Shown piece by piece: positions 1 to 10,092 of a stretch of 64,000 bases of DNA (its first letter is position 1; each line of letters opens with the position of its first letter). The position numbers were made by a program, and so were the translations under genes. The notes below the pieces were generated by a model. It saw only the letters and a list, made by a program, of their open reading frames with translations, did not search any database and was not told where the DNA came from. The DNA is from Fen-1301 sp963786395 (GTDB taxonomy: Bacteria; Bacteroidota; Ignavibacteria; Ignavibacteriales; Ignavibacteriaceae). Where the stretch lies: positions 248,001 to 312,000 of the forward strand of contig CAWAZD010000001.1 of NCBI GenBank assembly GCA_963786395.1, read 5' to 3'.

Positions 1-9
1 TGTGAATAA

Positions 10-2613
10 TTACCAATTGATATTAAGTGCAAGATTAAAAATAACCTCATCATAATTCAGGGTGTTGTCACTAAGGTTTTTATAATTTGAACCTTCAATC
101 CTTGCAGTAAGATTTATGTTTTTTAGCGGTGAAAAAGTGCTATTTAGATAAAGTCCGGTTTTTTTATTTATACTTCTTTCGGATTCAATATTGAACCCCA
201 AAGTATTCGATAAAAATTCTGTAAAAGCCGCATTTACACTCAAATCATAATTATCTATATGGGAATAAAGACCAGACGAGGTAGTTTTAATTACTCCCCA
301 GGTGGCGGCAAAAGAGATAGGATTATTAAAACTAATTGCTTCAGTAACATTAAAAGAATGGGTTTTGTAATCAGACAAACTAGTTAAAGAAGTCGCTTTA
401 TTGCTGGTAAAGGCAACGTTTGTTGAAAAATTAAACTCTTTAATTAACAAAGAATAACCGGTGATTGCAGAGATCATCATAGTTTTATTTTCAACTTTAC
501 GGACAGAGATAGTATCGTTATTTTTCTGAACATAAGGGGAATAGGAAACTTGAAGGAATGGGAGTTTTGGGAAATGAAGTCCCATGCTTACTCCATATGC
601 TGTAGTTGTAGTAGTTGAGTTTTTCCAATCAATAAGATTATCATGTGAGGTTCTGAAGAATGAACTTAAAGTAATTTTTTTAGCCAGAAATCCCTGGTCT
701 AATTTTGCTTCGTATGCAAATTGATCATTTCTCAAATTGGGAGCACCAAGAGACAAATAACCCGGTCCGACCATTTTCAAATCAAAAGAAAGGCGTGTTG
801 CTGATGCCGTATTGTTAATAGTCATTTTCCCCGAATAAGAATAATCAAAAGAAGAGCTTATTTTAGGTGAAACCAGTCCTTTTATCCACTGCGGAATTCC
901 TTTTATTTCAAGGTCGGCTTCACGGCTGTCGCGTGTAAGCATAGAAGCAGCTCCTTCCCCTTCGATCAGAATATGCTCATCAAATAAATTCAGTTTTGTC
1001 TGGGCACCGAAAACATAATTTGATTTTGGAGTTAACGTAAAATTATCGGGTAAAACAGTTATTGAGTTTTCATCATCTTTGGCATACATGCCTGTAAAGA
1101 AAAAATGTGTCCCTTCTATTTTTCCAATTCCTAGCCGTCCTGCAAATATGCTTCTTTTATACGCTGAATTCTCAATAGCCCCTTGGTTTTTTGAAGCAGC
1201 AAAAGCTGCATAGAAGATACCAGGGTTTAGTTCTGCAGTAACTCCGGTAACAGGAACCCCTTTTAATGTAAAATCTGAATAAGACGGGTAGTTTGTTCCT
1301 ACTCCAAATACATTTACTCCAAGCAATAATTTCTCCCATCCAGATGCCAGTTCTGATACTTTATCACCCAAGCGCGATTTGAGCTGTTCTTTATAACTGT
1401 TCAAATCGAAATTAAATGAAAAGCTGTTCATGTTCTGTTTATTCGATCCCTGCTGAGTGGTAAGAAGTAAATTTGCCGTGAAAGGTAGACCGTATAATGC
1501 AATTGAAGGACTAAGAGTTGCAGTTAAAAAGTTATGAGGCAGCTCTGAAAAAGGCAAATTTTTATAACCTGCATCAAAACTTATCTTTGCATTGCCTGAA
1601 AATAAAAAAGGGACTATATCATTATTATCTGCCATCATTTGGAGTATCTGCGAATCGTCAGCTGATGCAACCAATAGTTGTTTCTTGTAAAACAAATCTG
1701 AACTGTTCTCTTGTTTACTATCTAAAAAAGTCCTTTCCTCTGATAAACTGTTTTTTGAATTATTAGTGTATGAAAATTCCCATGTTTCACTTTCTGAAAT
1801 CTGGGTATTATTAAGATAAGCAACAACTTTCCATGCATATCTTTTGTTGTTCTGAAACTTTCTGCCTTCTACAGGATAGACAAAAAGATTAGAATAAATG
1901 TTTTGATTTATATAGTAAGCAGGGTTGGATAATATTGCATCATAAGCGGACTGATTACCATAAATTTCAGCTATCCTGATTGAATATGATGCTTTTACTC
2001 CCGGTGGAATAGGTGAAGGAGGCAGCCAACTAAAGTTAATAAAGGAGCCCGGAATAATTTTAAAGTCACCAATATCACCCGAGTTATTTTCAGTAATAGA
2101 ACCGGAAAGAAATTTGGTGTTTGTTTCCGGCTGAAGTAATTCCACCTGTGAAAGGTTCTGAGTTTGTGCTTCTACGCATTGCATGCCAAGTTGCTCCCCG
2201 GTTTCAGAATTTATAACGGTAACACAAATTTCATAATCACCTGTAGGTATAGAATTTATTTTCTGGATGACATCAGCATATTTGCTGTTGGAGACATCAA
2301 TATTCATGGGAACCAGTTCGCGTGTGTTTATTACTTTCGCTCCGGGCGGCAAATTAAAAGAGGATGTAGTTACTGCTACAATTTTTCCCTTCACTGATTC
2401 GGTCGCCTCGCCATGCATATAAACCTTATATGTTGTTCCGGTTGGATTTATTAATGTAATCTTCCACATATTTTCAATTTTGAACTGAAAGGGAGGTGGC
2501 TGCTGAAGCACAACGGTAACTTGCGCCATTAAATTCATTTGTGAGAATAAAAGCACGACAAATGTTGCATATAGACAGCGTATTTTTGTTTGTTTCATAG
2601 GATTCCTTTTCAT
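10..2613 (-). CDS. Exported protein with N-terminal Ig-like module and C-terminal barrel-like region
   Basis: Predicted 867-residue exported protein of unknown function. A hydrophobic signal segment (about residues 12-30, ending near MAQ) is followed by a module beginning QVTVVLQQPPP and continuing through a LPPG motif and a GDYEICVTV strand (about 31-150). A second module (about 190-285) contains a FSWLPPSPIPPG segment and the stretch YAWKVVAYL. The remaining roughly 500 residues are rich in alternating polar/hydrophobic strands and end in NLALNINW, as expected of an outer-membrane barrel or barrel-like protein (inference). The N-terminal pair of modules is shared with the giant protein at 4826-9658 and resembles regions that Bacteroidota annotations call TANFOR (from memory). 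The first ATG overlaps the stop of the preceding gene (TAATG). A second ATG five codons later (2598) has AAAAGG six bases upstream and is probably the real start. Last gene of operon A. Confidence 0.8.
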   Translation of the reverse strand: MKRNPMKQTKIRCLYATFVVLLFSQMNLMAQVTVVLQQPPPFQFKIENMWKITLINPTGTTYKVYMHGEATESVKGKIVAVTTSSFNLPPGAKVINTRELVPMNIDVSNSKYADVIQKINSIPTGDYEICVTVINSETGEQLGMQCVEAQTQNLSQVELLQPETNTKFLSGSITENNSGDIGDFKIIPGSFINFSWLPPSPIPPGVKASYSIRIAEIYGNQSAYDAILSNPAYYINQNIYSNLFVYPVEGRKFQNNKRYAWKVVAYLNNTQISESETWEFSYTNNSKNSLSEERTFLDSKQENSSDLFYKKQLLVASADDSQILQMMADNNDIVPFLFSGNAKISFDAGYKNLPFSELPHNFLTATLSPSIALYGLPFTANLLLTTQQGSNKQNMNSFSFNFDLNSYKEQLKSRLGDKVSELASGWEKLLLGVNVFGVGTNYPSYSDFTLKGVPVTGVTAELNPGIFYAAFAASKNQGAIENSAYKRSIFAGRLGIGKIEGTHFFFTGMYAKDDENSITVLPDNFTLTPKSNYVFGAQTKLNLFDEHILIEGEGAASMLTRDSREADLEIKGIPQWIKGLVSPKISSSFDYSYSGKMTINNTASATRLSFDLKMVGPGYLSLGAPNLRNDQFAYEAKLDQGFLAKKITLSSFFRTSHDNLIDWKNSTTTTTAYGVSMGLHFPKLPFLQVSYSPYVQKNNDTISVRKVENKTMMISAITGYSLLIKEFNFSTNVAFTSNKATSLTSLSDYKTHSFNVTEAISFNNPISFAATWGVIKTTSSGLYSHIDNYDLSVNAAFTEFLSNTLGFNIESERSINKKTGLYLNSTFSPLKNINLTARIEGSNYKNLSDNTLNYDEVIFNLALNINW

Positions 2614-4772
2614 TATTCTATTACCTTTCCCAGAACCGGACTAAGTTTTGATTGGCCGCCATCTTTTGTAACAACTTTCACTGCATAATAATTTTCTTTG
2701 TTTGTCTTATTATCAGTATAAGATTTTTCTGAAGTCATGTCATATTGACTGAGTAATCCGCTATTATCCTTTTTGTAAATAACAAATACAGTTTCAGAAT
2801 TAAAAGAAGGATAATCCCATTTAAGGATGATACTTTGTTTATCAACATTTAAAGTGAAGTTTTCAACCGGAGGTTTTATGCCTGTATCATATGGTTTACC
2901 ATAAACTGAAGATGCATAATTAGAATAAAGACCGCTTACGTCCTTTGCCCTTATTGTATAATAATACGTGACTCCTGTTGTTACATTCGTATCAATAAAT
3001 TCAGTTACGGCGGGACCGAAAGTCCTAAGTATTTTCCAATCAGATTTCATATCTGTTTTTCTGTATATGATATGTTCTTTTACATCTATACTGCTGCTGG
3101 GAACAAAGTATAATTCAACTTGTTTTTCAGATACTATCACATTGGTAAACACTGGTGGAACCGGAGGAATTGTATCCGGCCGTGTTACTATTAAAACATC
3201 CGAAAATTCTGACTGATTGAAGTTGAAATCAAGCGCTTTCACTTTGTAGTAAATGTAAGGAGTTAAAGAATTTAAAGTAACAGTGTCTTTAAATACTGTT
3301 TGAATATCCTTGTTTGAAGAATCACTCGCAATAAATCCCTCATTGATCACGGAAAACTCATGCTCTGCACCATTTGACTTGTACAGCCTATATCCCATCA
3401 AATCCTTTTCTTTATTTTTCTCAATTGTAATAGTCACTATGCCGAGGGAATCAATTTTCCCGGAAATGAATACGGGTTTTACCGGGGGGATTGAATCAAT
3501 TAAAGTAACAGAAACAGGAAATGAAGAGCTTACATTATTTGCTGTATCATATGCCTGAACGACATAATAATTTGGCTGTCCCGTTACGAAAGTAGTATCA
3601 GTAAATGTTCGTGCGTCTTTGGGAACCATTCCGGAATGCAGTACTTTAAATTCCCCTTCACTTTTATTTGATCTCGCAACTATAAATCCTTTTAAGTCCG
3701 GGGCAGGAATAGGGTTCATCTGCCATGTAACCAAAACTTCGTTTGCTTTTACATGCTGCGGCTGCTGTAAAAAGGGCTGTTCGGGAGGAGTTAAATCTTT
3801 AGGCATCCCTTTAACTTCAGCAAATTGAATTTTTTCTCCGAATACTGTATAACCAAAGAATCTATATGTATATACCTTATAATTTATAAGGTTTTTGTCA
3901 TTATATCCGCTTCTTGATTCGCTTTCATAACCGCTCCCTCCAAGATTATGTATAGGAGCATTATTTATCTGGATAAATGTGGTATCGCCGGGATCAGCAC
4001 GTTCAACCATATATCCTGAAAGCTCAGGTATTTCTATCCATGCAAAAGATAATTCTTTATCTCCCTGCCCGACATACACTGGATTATTGTAGCCATTCTT
4101 AAGGTTTTCAGTAACAATTCTGTAATCGAGCGGAATAATTTTGTAAATATCCGAATTACCTATAAGTCTGACTCTATAGAAATATGTTTTATTTTTTATG
4201 GCAGTACTATCTGTATAGCCTAAACCCAGGGCAAGTGCGACTTTTGCATTTTTTAAAGCACCTAGCGCAAAAACCAGGTACTCGAAATCTTCTTTACTTT
4301 TCTGTTCTTTTAACTCTGCGATCCCTTTATCAAAGCTAAAAGAGCCGCCTGTTTTTTTATCAATGTTTTTCAGAAAATCTCTGGCAAGATCTATCTCATT
4401 TCTGGATTCCGTGTTTTTTTCATTGCTAATATCTGCTTCCCATTGCTCATCTTTATAAGGAAATATCCTTGCTAATTCTGAAAAAATTAAATGGTCCGTT
4501 TCTTTTTTTATTACCGCAGTATCGAAAAGAGCTCTTTCAACAATAAACCCTTCTTTAAGGCCAACTTCCAAGACTGATTTTTTATCAGGGAAATACCTTA
4601 TATCCACACCTTTGCCTTCAGTATATCTTCCGACCATATTAATATAACAAACAGGATTTATAACTGTGTCTGCATCCTGAGCAAAACACGTGTTTGCCAA
4701 TAATAACATTGCAAAAACATATGTTAAGTTTTTAATTTGTTTTTCTTTATTTGATTTTATTAAGTTATTCAT
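2613..4772 (-). CDS. Exported multi-domain fibronectin type III protein
   Basis: Predicted 719-residue exported protein. It has a signal peptide ending near CFAQ (about residue 31), an N-terminal region of about 200 residues with no family I recognise, and then about five consecutive fibronectin type III-like domains (about residues 225-719). Each shows the recurring pattern of a proline-rich start (for example DTIPPVPPVF or DLTPPEQPFL), a core tryptophan or tyrosine, and a YYYTIRAKD-type strand. FN3 arrays are usually adhesion or spacer modules on the cell surface; no catalytic motif is visible. It lies 53 bp downstream of the 1610-residue gene and overlaps the following 867-residue gene by one base, so the three are very likely co-transcribed and translationally coupled. 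It may form a surface complex with its two neighbours (inference). Confidence 0.85.
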   Translation of the reverse strand: MNNLIKSNKEKQIKNLTYVFAMLLLANTCFAQDADTVINPVCYINMVGRYTEGKGVDIRYFPDKKSVLEVGLKEGFIVERALFDTAVIKKETDHLIFSELARIFPYKDEQWEADISNEKNTESRNEIDLARDFLKNIDKKTGGSFSFDKGIAELKEQKSKEDFEYLVFALGALKNAKVALALGLGYTDSTAIKNKTYFYRVRLIGNSDIYKIIPLDYRIVTENLKNGYNNPVYVGQGDKELSFAWIEIPELSGYMVERADPGDTTFIQINNAPIHNLGGSGYESESRSGYNDKNLINYKVYTYRFFGYTVFGEKIQFAEVKGMPKDLTPPEQPFLQQPQHVKANEVLVTWQMNPIPAPDLKGFIVARSNKSEGEFKVLHSGMVPKDARTFTDTTFVTGQPNYYVVQAYDTANNVSSSFPVSVTLIDSIPPVKPVFISGKIDSLGIVTITIEKNKEKDLMGYRLYKSNGAEHEFSVINEGFIASDSSNKDIQTVFKDTVTLNSLTPYIYYKVKALDFNFNQSEFSDVLIVTRPDTIPPVPPVFTNVIVSEKQVELYFVPSSSIDVKEHIIYRKTDMKSDWKILRTFGPAVTEFIDTNVTTGVTYYYTIRAKDVSGLYSNYASSVYGKPYDTGIKPPVENFTLNVDKQSIILKWDYPSFNSETVFVIYKKDNSGLLSQYDMTSEKSYTDNKTNKENYYAVKVVTKDGGQSKLSPVLGKVIE

Positions 4773-4825
4773 AATTGCTTTAATTTTTATTTATTAATAT
4801 CTATTTATTATTTATGTCATTTGGT

Positions 4826-7800
4826 TTAATGAAGTGAAGTCCTGAAATTTTTAACAACACTTTGGGAAACGACTACATTGTTTTTGTTTTTGGCATCTAT
4901 CCAGGTATTGTTTACGAATTCTTTTAAGGTTGCTTTTACAGTAAAAACATAAACTGTATTAAGAGCCAAGTTATTGTTTATCGCCGGAGGCTCCGGAGGC
5001 AAATTGGAATAACCACTGGGTGCCGGAGGCGGAGGATAAGTGACCACAGTTGAATTGCCAATGCTGAAAGATGGATTAATGTTTGTACTAAAAGAAGTAG
5101 AATTATTAACGGGTGCATTTGTTACAGCAAGGCTTACGCTACTCGACATTTGAGTTGATGTGTTTATTACGTTTGACCCTAATATCGTATATAAAAACTC
5201 TCCAAGATTATTTTGACTTTTTCTTAATACCTGATTTGTTAATGATACAGTAGGAACCGTAATTCCGAATGGTCCTGTTGTATTACTAATAGTAGAAATT
5301 TGTAAGCTTGTTGATACAACCATTTTAAAGGTTCTGCTTTTCAGCGAACCATTTGACTGCTGTTCTGAGACATCAAAAATATTATCAGGAATCAATCCAT
5401 ACTGCACTACTAGAGGAGATGTTACAGGAAAGTCAGTTGGCTGATCAGGATGCACATATTGAATCAATAATTGCTGCTGTGATCCTGCAGCATCTCCTTG
5501 TACAGGGGCCGGGCCTGTTGAGGCAGGTGCTGAATTACCGCAATCGGTACCATAAGAAAAACTGTAGTTAAAAGAGGTATTAAGTAAATAATGATCTACC
5601 ATGTGCACACAAGATCTACATCCCCAATCATCCCATGCATTGTAGTAGTTATCGCAAATATGCTGAGGTAAAGTATAATGTCCGATTACAACATTTCCCT
5701 GAAGGGCTCCTGCAACATAAGTAGGATTTGGAAATTTTCCTGATAACCAGCCTCCGACTCTAATATCCGCCAGGTTCCAATTCGAATTTCCTTTTGATAC
5801 AGAAGCTTGTGCAGAGGCATAGAAACCTATGTCACCTGAAGCCTGCCATCCATTCAGTCCGATTCGTTCAACAGGGTTCTCGCAGTTTTGTCCATTATAT
5901 TCTGCAAAGGCTAAATCTAATTCTGCACCAGCTGTTAATTTTAACTTATATGAATAGCTGGTAAAAATAGGGACGGGGAAATTATATTCTTTGTAAAAAA
6001 CAAATCCTATGCCCAGGGCTAAACCTTTACCGGTTGCAGTATTGGGATCGGTTACTCCAGCTGTTTTTACACCCATACCCGGATAAACTCCAAAAACATC
6101 ATGATATCCCTGTTTAAATCCTGGTGTAAATCCGGTGGGAGTTGGAATGTTATTGCCAAACATTAAATATTCATATAAACTGACATTAAAAACTTTTACT
6201 GTGTCTAAATTACCCGGTTCTCCGAACTTAAATGACCACAAGTTTGTTTTTCCATTTATATCCAATACAAGACTTGCCGGATGTGAGGGGGGTGTAGTTA
6301 TTGGCGGTGCGTTAACAGCTACACTTGCCGAAAGGTTGAAATGCTTATCAGGGAAATTATAACTTACACTAACATTTCCCCTAATCTGCGCTTTAGCTCT
6401 TTTGGGAGTGGTAAGATCAGCGCCAACATAAAAGTCACCCGTAAATCCAATAAATATTAATCCCTGAGCTTTTGAAAACTGAGCATCTAAGCTCACATCA
6501 GCATTAAAAGTTTCTACTTTTGGAGTTGTTGCTATAGTTGCAGCAACCTTTAATCCGAAGTTTGATACCTTGGGTTTAAATGTATATTTTTTACCGGAAG
6601 GGGTTGCGGTTGAGGTCGTCAGAGTCGCGTCCATATTATAGTAAGCGCCTCCGCCAAAACCTCTGAAAGCAATTCCTGGTAAAAATGGAACCCCCGGTGT
6701 AGGTAAAGTTACATTAGCTTCAACACGCCAATATCTGTAGAGAGAATTTCCATTTAGGTAACTGGTATTACCAAACTCTACTAAAGCATTAGCTCCAATT
6801 CCAACCGAAGTAAAAAGAACAGATAATTGACCTAAAAAACCATCTCCGAAAACAGGGTCATTAGTTCTAAATAAAATACTGCCATCTATTTTTACTGCCT
6901 GTAAATTTGCATGAACAGCAAGACTATCAAGAGATATTCCTATGAACTGAGGTTTAAATTTAAAAGTACTTGTATTTAACTCAGCGGCAAATGTAGCGCC
7001 TATAGTTGTACTTCCTCCAATATCCTCTGTCAGATTGGCAACTATATCAATACATACCTTACCTCTAAAGAGTTCTTTAAATCCAGGAGTTGTTGTTGGA
7101 TTGACAGTTGCTAAAGATTTATAATAGATCTTTTTAATTGATACCGGGAAATTGGATAAGAATTTTTGAGGACTGGCAAAACTCCAGCTGCCATAGTGAA
7201 AAGTAAGTGAATCTGAGCTGGGACTGGAATGATGTGTATAAATCAGTCCAACATTCTCAAAATCCAATTCCATATTAACCTTTAAAGATTGAAAGGGAGA
7301 TGGAAAACTCGGATTGTCCCACTTGAATTTACCATTGAGCATTATAGAAAATGTTTTTAGGGTAGGGGTAATAGCCGCTGTAATATTTGTGGTTGGAAGT
7401 AAAGTCATTTTTCCCTTCAATATTTCAGCATCAATTGGCCCCGAAGGTGTAACAACTATTTGAAAATTATTCCCATTTGCCTGTAAAAATGTGGCTGTGT
7501 ATTTCAACGTGTTGGTCACTGTGTCTTTGCTGATTGGCAATACTACTAATCCTTTCGCATTTGCACTCGTTAAAGAACCTTTTAACATTGAGAATTCCAG
7601 AGTATCAAGGCTTGCACTTAAATTTGCCACACTGCCGCTGGAGAAAGTGAAAACATTTATTGCCTTCATTTTCAAAGTAATGCCATAATCATCAATGATT
7701 AAATCATTGCCGGTCATAAAAGTTGAATTTGCTCCAGTCTTCCAGGTATCAGGCAAAGTGAGTTTAAACTTTTTCACATAAAGTCCCTGCCAGAGAAGTT

Positions 7801-9658
7801 TTGCTGAAGCGGAAGTATCGTTGGTGTAGTTTTTAGGAAAGAACATGCCTGCCGGGTTTCTAGTATCTGAAAGATCGAGAGCAATAGAATCTACCTGAAT
7901 TTTTACTCCATTCGTTCCAACTATTTCACAATCGGGCAAATTTCCGGTAAGGAGAATATCCTGCATGCTTGTCCCATTTCCTGAGATAGTTGCAATAACG
8001 GAATCGGTTGAAGTTGGAATAGGGAGGAGCCAATCTCTGGAAAATTTAATTTCAAGGCCGAGACTCAAACCAGTAATACCAGTATCTGCCCATTGAACAT
8101 AACATCCCGAGTTTGCCGTTCCTTTCTTGAATTTGAATTTCATTTTAGGATTGGTTGAAGTATTAGGTATTGTGAAATCATCAACTAATTCCACCCGGCC
8201 ATTTGAGAAGTCAATACTGTTTGGGTGTATTTGAAAATATTTTCCTGCGAATCCTAACTTATATTGAGTTCCTGATTTAGTAAATTTTTCCTGAGCTAAA
8301 AAATTTATTTTGGATTCATTCTGTTTGAAAATGATTTCGGTAATAACCAATTTCTGATTGCCGTTATTGAACTGTAACCCAAATGGCATTTTAAGAGCAT
8401 AATTTGGAATAGGAGGAGGTGGTATATTACTATTGTAATTTATTTGTGGTTGACCAAAATTAAGACCGTTAGTCCAGCTAATAATATTATCTATTTGACC
8501 ATTTGACCATGTAACTACATTATCTACAACATTTGCTACCCCGGGCCCTGATAACAAACTTAGCGCCCATGCTTTAGGATAAGCCTGATATGACGTGCTG
8601 GAACTACCGCTTTCACTAGTTACTATTCCACCGGAAATTAATCTCTTTGTAGTGTCTATGCGTATTTTTTTAAATTCAACTGCAACGCTTGTCAATAACC
8701 AGTGAATGTACACATTGCCTTTCCCAGATAACGAAGTATCAGCTTCCGGAGTTAAATCTGTAATGACAACCTTAAATTCACCATTGAGTCCGGCTTTTAT
8801 TGTATCGCCTACAGCAGTTACTGCGGGATGGGTTACCACAAGATTAGAAGGGGAATGATGAGGGTTTCTGGACAAAACTTGATTTTCTTTGGTTATAAAA
8901 GTAAATGGAACGGCGGTACCATTGTTTTCTCCGATACCTTGTCCTGTATTATCAATGCATTGCACTGTCCACGCATATTTTTTTATCGGATCAAATGGTC
9001 TTGCTGAAACCGGGTACTGGAATACTGTGGTTCTAATATCCGATTTTTCAAAAAAAGCAGGATTACTTTGTAAAGCAATTATTGAAGACTGATTTCCAAT
9101 TATCTCAACAATTATTAATTTATATGTAAATTGACCTGACGGGGAAGGCATTGGAATCATCCACGTAAATGAGGGTATGGGCATTGTCGGAACTGAATCT
9201 CCATCTGCAGGTGAATTGAGAGATGGAGCAGAAACAATTTGAACATTTTGATTAATACAACCACTGCCAATTTCGGTGCCTGACAAATCTTTTACATGTA
9301 TACAAATTGTATACTCTCCGGAAGGTGCATTGCCCGTCCGGGTAAAAGCCTGTTGCCATTTACCAGCTTTGAAAGTTACATTCCCGGTTTTAACATCATC
9401 ATAAGTAATCTTCTTTATCCCGGGAGGTAAGAGCATGGGCTTTGAATTACCTTCAGCTATTGTCCCAGCTGCAGATTCTTCCAAAGTTCCGTTTAAAGTT
9501 ATCTGCAGAGTACTCCTGCCGGAATTTATAAGAGTTAATTTCCAAAGATCAGCTGCTCGGAGCTGATTAGGCGGAGGCTGCTGAAGATTTACAGCTACCT
9601 GACCAAAACAATATCCTGCAAGGATAAATAAAGTTGATAGTAGAAATAATTTTCTCAT
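4826..9658 (-). CDS. Giant 1610-residue exported protein, unknown function
   Basis: Predicted exported protein of 1610 residues, the longest in the window. The signal peptide (about 1-20, ending CFGQ) is followed by the same module as the 867-residue protein: QVAVNLQQPPP, LPPGIKKI and GEYTICIHV (about 20-150). The second module (about 155-260) has a FTWMIPMPSPSG segment and the stretch KYAWTVQC. The long middle (about 290-1250) is beta-rich, glycine- and asparagine-rich, and has no motif I can name. Cysteines cluster late, at about residues 1260 and 1333-1375 (segments NCENP, WGCRSC and TDCGNS), which suggests disulfides or a metal site outside the cytoplasm (inference). The C-terminal about 200 residues are Ser/Thr/Asn-rich. 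I see no T9SS sorting signature at the C-terminus. It follows the small gene at 9698 by 39 bp and precedes the FN3 gene in operon A. Confidence 0.85.
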   Translation of the reverse strand: MRKLFLLSTLFILAGYCFGQVAVNLQQPPPNQLRAADLWKLTLINSGRSTLQITLNGTLEESAAGTIAEGNSKPMLLPPGIKKITYDDVKTGNVTFKAGKWQQAFTRTGNAPSGEYTICIHVKDLSGTEIGSGCINQNVQIVSAPSLNSPADGDSVPTMPIPSFTWMIPMPSPSGQFTYKLIIVEIIGNQSSIIALQSNPAFFEKSDIRTTVFQYPVSARPFDPIKKYAWTVQCIDNTGQGIGENNGTAVPFTFITKENQVLSRNPHHSPSNLVVTHPAVTAVGDTIKAGLNGEFKVVITDLTPEADTSLSGKGNVYIHWLLTSVAVEFKKIRIDTTKRLISGGIVTSESGSSSTSYQAYPKAWALSLLSGPGVANVVDNVVTWSNGQIDNIISWTNGLNFGQPQINYNSNIPPPPIPNYALKMPFGLQFNNGNQKLVITEIIFKQNESKINFLAQEKFTKSGTQYKLGFAGKYFQIHPNSIDFSNGRVELVDDFTIPNTSTNPKMKFKFKKGTANSGCYVQWADTGITGLSLGLEIKFSRDWLLPIPTSTDSVIATISGNGTSMQDILLTGNLPDCEIVGTNGVKIQVDSIALDLSDTRNPAGMFFPKNYTNDTSASAKLLWQGLYVKKFKLTLPDTWKTGANSTFMTGNDLIIDDYGITLKMKAINVFTFSSGSVANLSASLDTLEFSMLKGSLTSANAKGLVVLPISKDTVTNTLKYTATFLQANGNNFQIVVTPSGPIDAEILKGKMTLLPTTNITAAITPTLKTFSIMLNGKFKWDNPSFPSPFQSLKVNMELDFENVGLIYTHHSSPSSDSLTFHYGSWSFASPQKFLSNFPVSIKKIYYKSLATVNPTTTPGFKELFRGKVCIDIVANLTEDIGGSTTIGATFAAELNTSTFKFKPQFIGISLDSLAVHANLQAVKIDGSILFRTNDPVFGDGFLGQLSVLFTSVGIGANALVEFGNTSYLNGNSLYRYWRVEANVTLPTPGVPFLPGIAFRGFGGGAYYNMDATLTTSTATPSGKKYTFKPKVSNFGLKVAATIATTPKVETFNADVSLDAQFSKAQGLIFIGFTGDFYVGADLTTPKRAKAQIRGNVSVSYNFPDKHFNLSASVAVNAPPITTPPSHPASLVLDINGKTNLWSFKFGEPGNLDTVKVFNVSLYEYLMFGNNIPTPTGFTPGFKQGYHDVFGVYPGMGVKTAGVTDPNTATGKGLALGIGFVFYKEYNFPVPIFTSYSYKLKLTAGAELDLAFAEYNGQNCENPVERIGLNGWQASGDIGFYASAQASVSKGNSNWNLADIRVGGWLSGKFPNPTYVAGALQGNVVIGHYTLPQHICDNYYNAWDDWGCRSCVHMVDHYLLNTSFNYSFSYGTDCGNSAPASTGPAPVQGDAAGSQQQLLIQYVHPDQPTDFPVTSPLVVQYGLIPDNIFDVSEQQSNGSLKSRTFKMVVSTSLQISTISNTTGPFGITVPTVSLTNQVLRKSQNNLGEFLYTILGSNVINTSTQMSSSVSLAVTNAPVNNSTSFSTNINPSFSIGNSTVVTYPPPPAPSGYSNLPPEPPAINNNLALNTVYVFTVKATLKEFVNNTWIDAKNKNNVVVSQSVVKNFRTSLH

Positions 9659-9697
9659 AATATTCCATCATTTGATTGGTTTGAAAGGACATTGTTA

Positions 9698-9949
9698 TTA
9701 AAATTGTATTATATCGCCGTTTTTTATCTTTATTGTAGATTTAATCTTAAGGTTCTTAAGAGAGGATCTAATCTTTTCTATCTTTTCTGCCGATACATTC
9801 GGATCGTTCTCCAGATCAGCAATTGCCTCTTCAATAGAAAGGTATTCTTTTGTGTTAGAATCGTCCATGTCCATCTTTATAATTAAAAGTGGTACGGACT
9901 TGGTTTGTTTTTTAGAGAACAAACTCATTAGCTTTTTTATTGATATCAA
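9698..9949 (-). CDS. Small acidic protein leading operon A, unknown
   Basis: Small predicted cytoplasmic protein, 83 codons from a TTG at 9949 or 76 codons from an ATG at 9928. The ATG is the better start because nothing favours the TTG. The protein has a basic N-terminus, an acidic helical middle (EYLSIEEAIADLENDP) and a lysine-rich C-terminal strand ending in NGDIIQF. I do not recognise the family. It is the first gene after the promoter at 9982-10042, and only 39 bp separate it from the 1610-residue gene. It could be a regulator or chaperone for the operon, or merely a leader protein; nothing in the sequence decides this. Confidence 0.55.
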   Translation of the reverse strand: MISIKKLMSLFSKKQTKSVPLLIIKMDMDDSNTKEYLSIEEAIADLENDPNVSAEKIEKIRSSLKNLKIKSTIKIKNGDIIQF

Positions 9950-9981
9950 TTTGATTGTAAGATTTTAGATTGAAGTTATAT

Positions 9982-10042
9982 ATTATAACCCGACACTACA
10001 ATAACTAATAAGTATACGGTATGTTTTATTAATTGAACGGTA
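9982..10042 (-). promoter_or_regulatory. Candidate LytTR-controlled promoter of operon A
   Basis: On the minus strand, two direct repeats, TACCGTTCA (10042-10034) and TACCGTATA (10021-10013), start 21 bp apart. Exactly 25 bp after the second comes TATAAT (9987-9982), which would place a transcript start near 9975. There is no good -35 hexamer, as expected for an activated promoter. LytTR regulators are known to bind 9-bp direct repeats with a conserved GTT core spaced by roughly two helical turns. A LytTR regulator is encoded at 18242-18994. The same layout recurs at 15139-15199. Confidence 0.65.
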
Positions 10043-10092
10043 ATCTTCCCGCATGTCCTTGATTAATCTGGCAAGAGTAGCAGATTTGAAAT

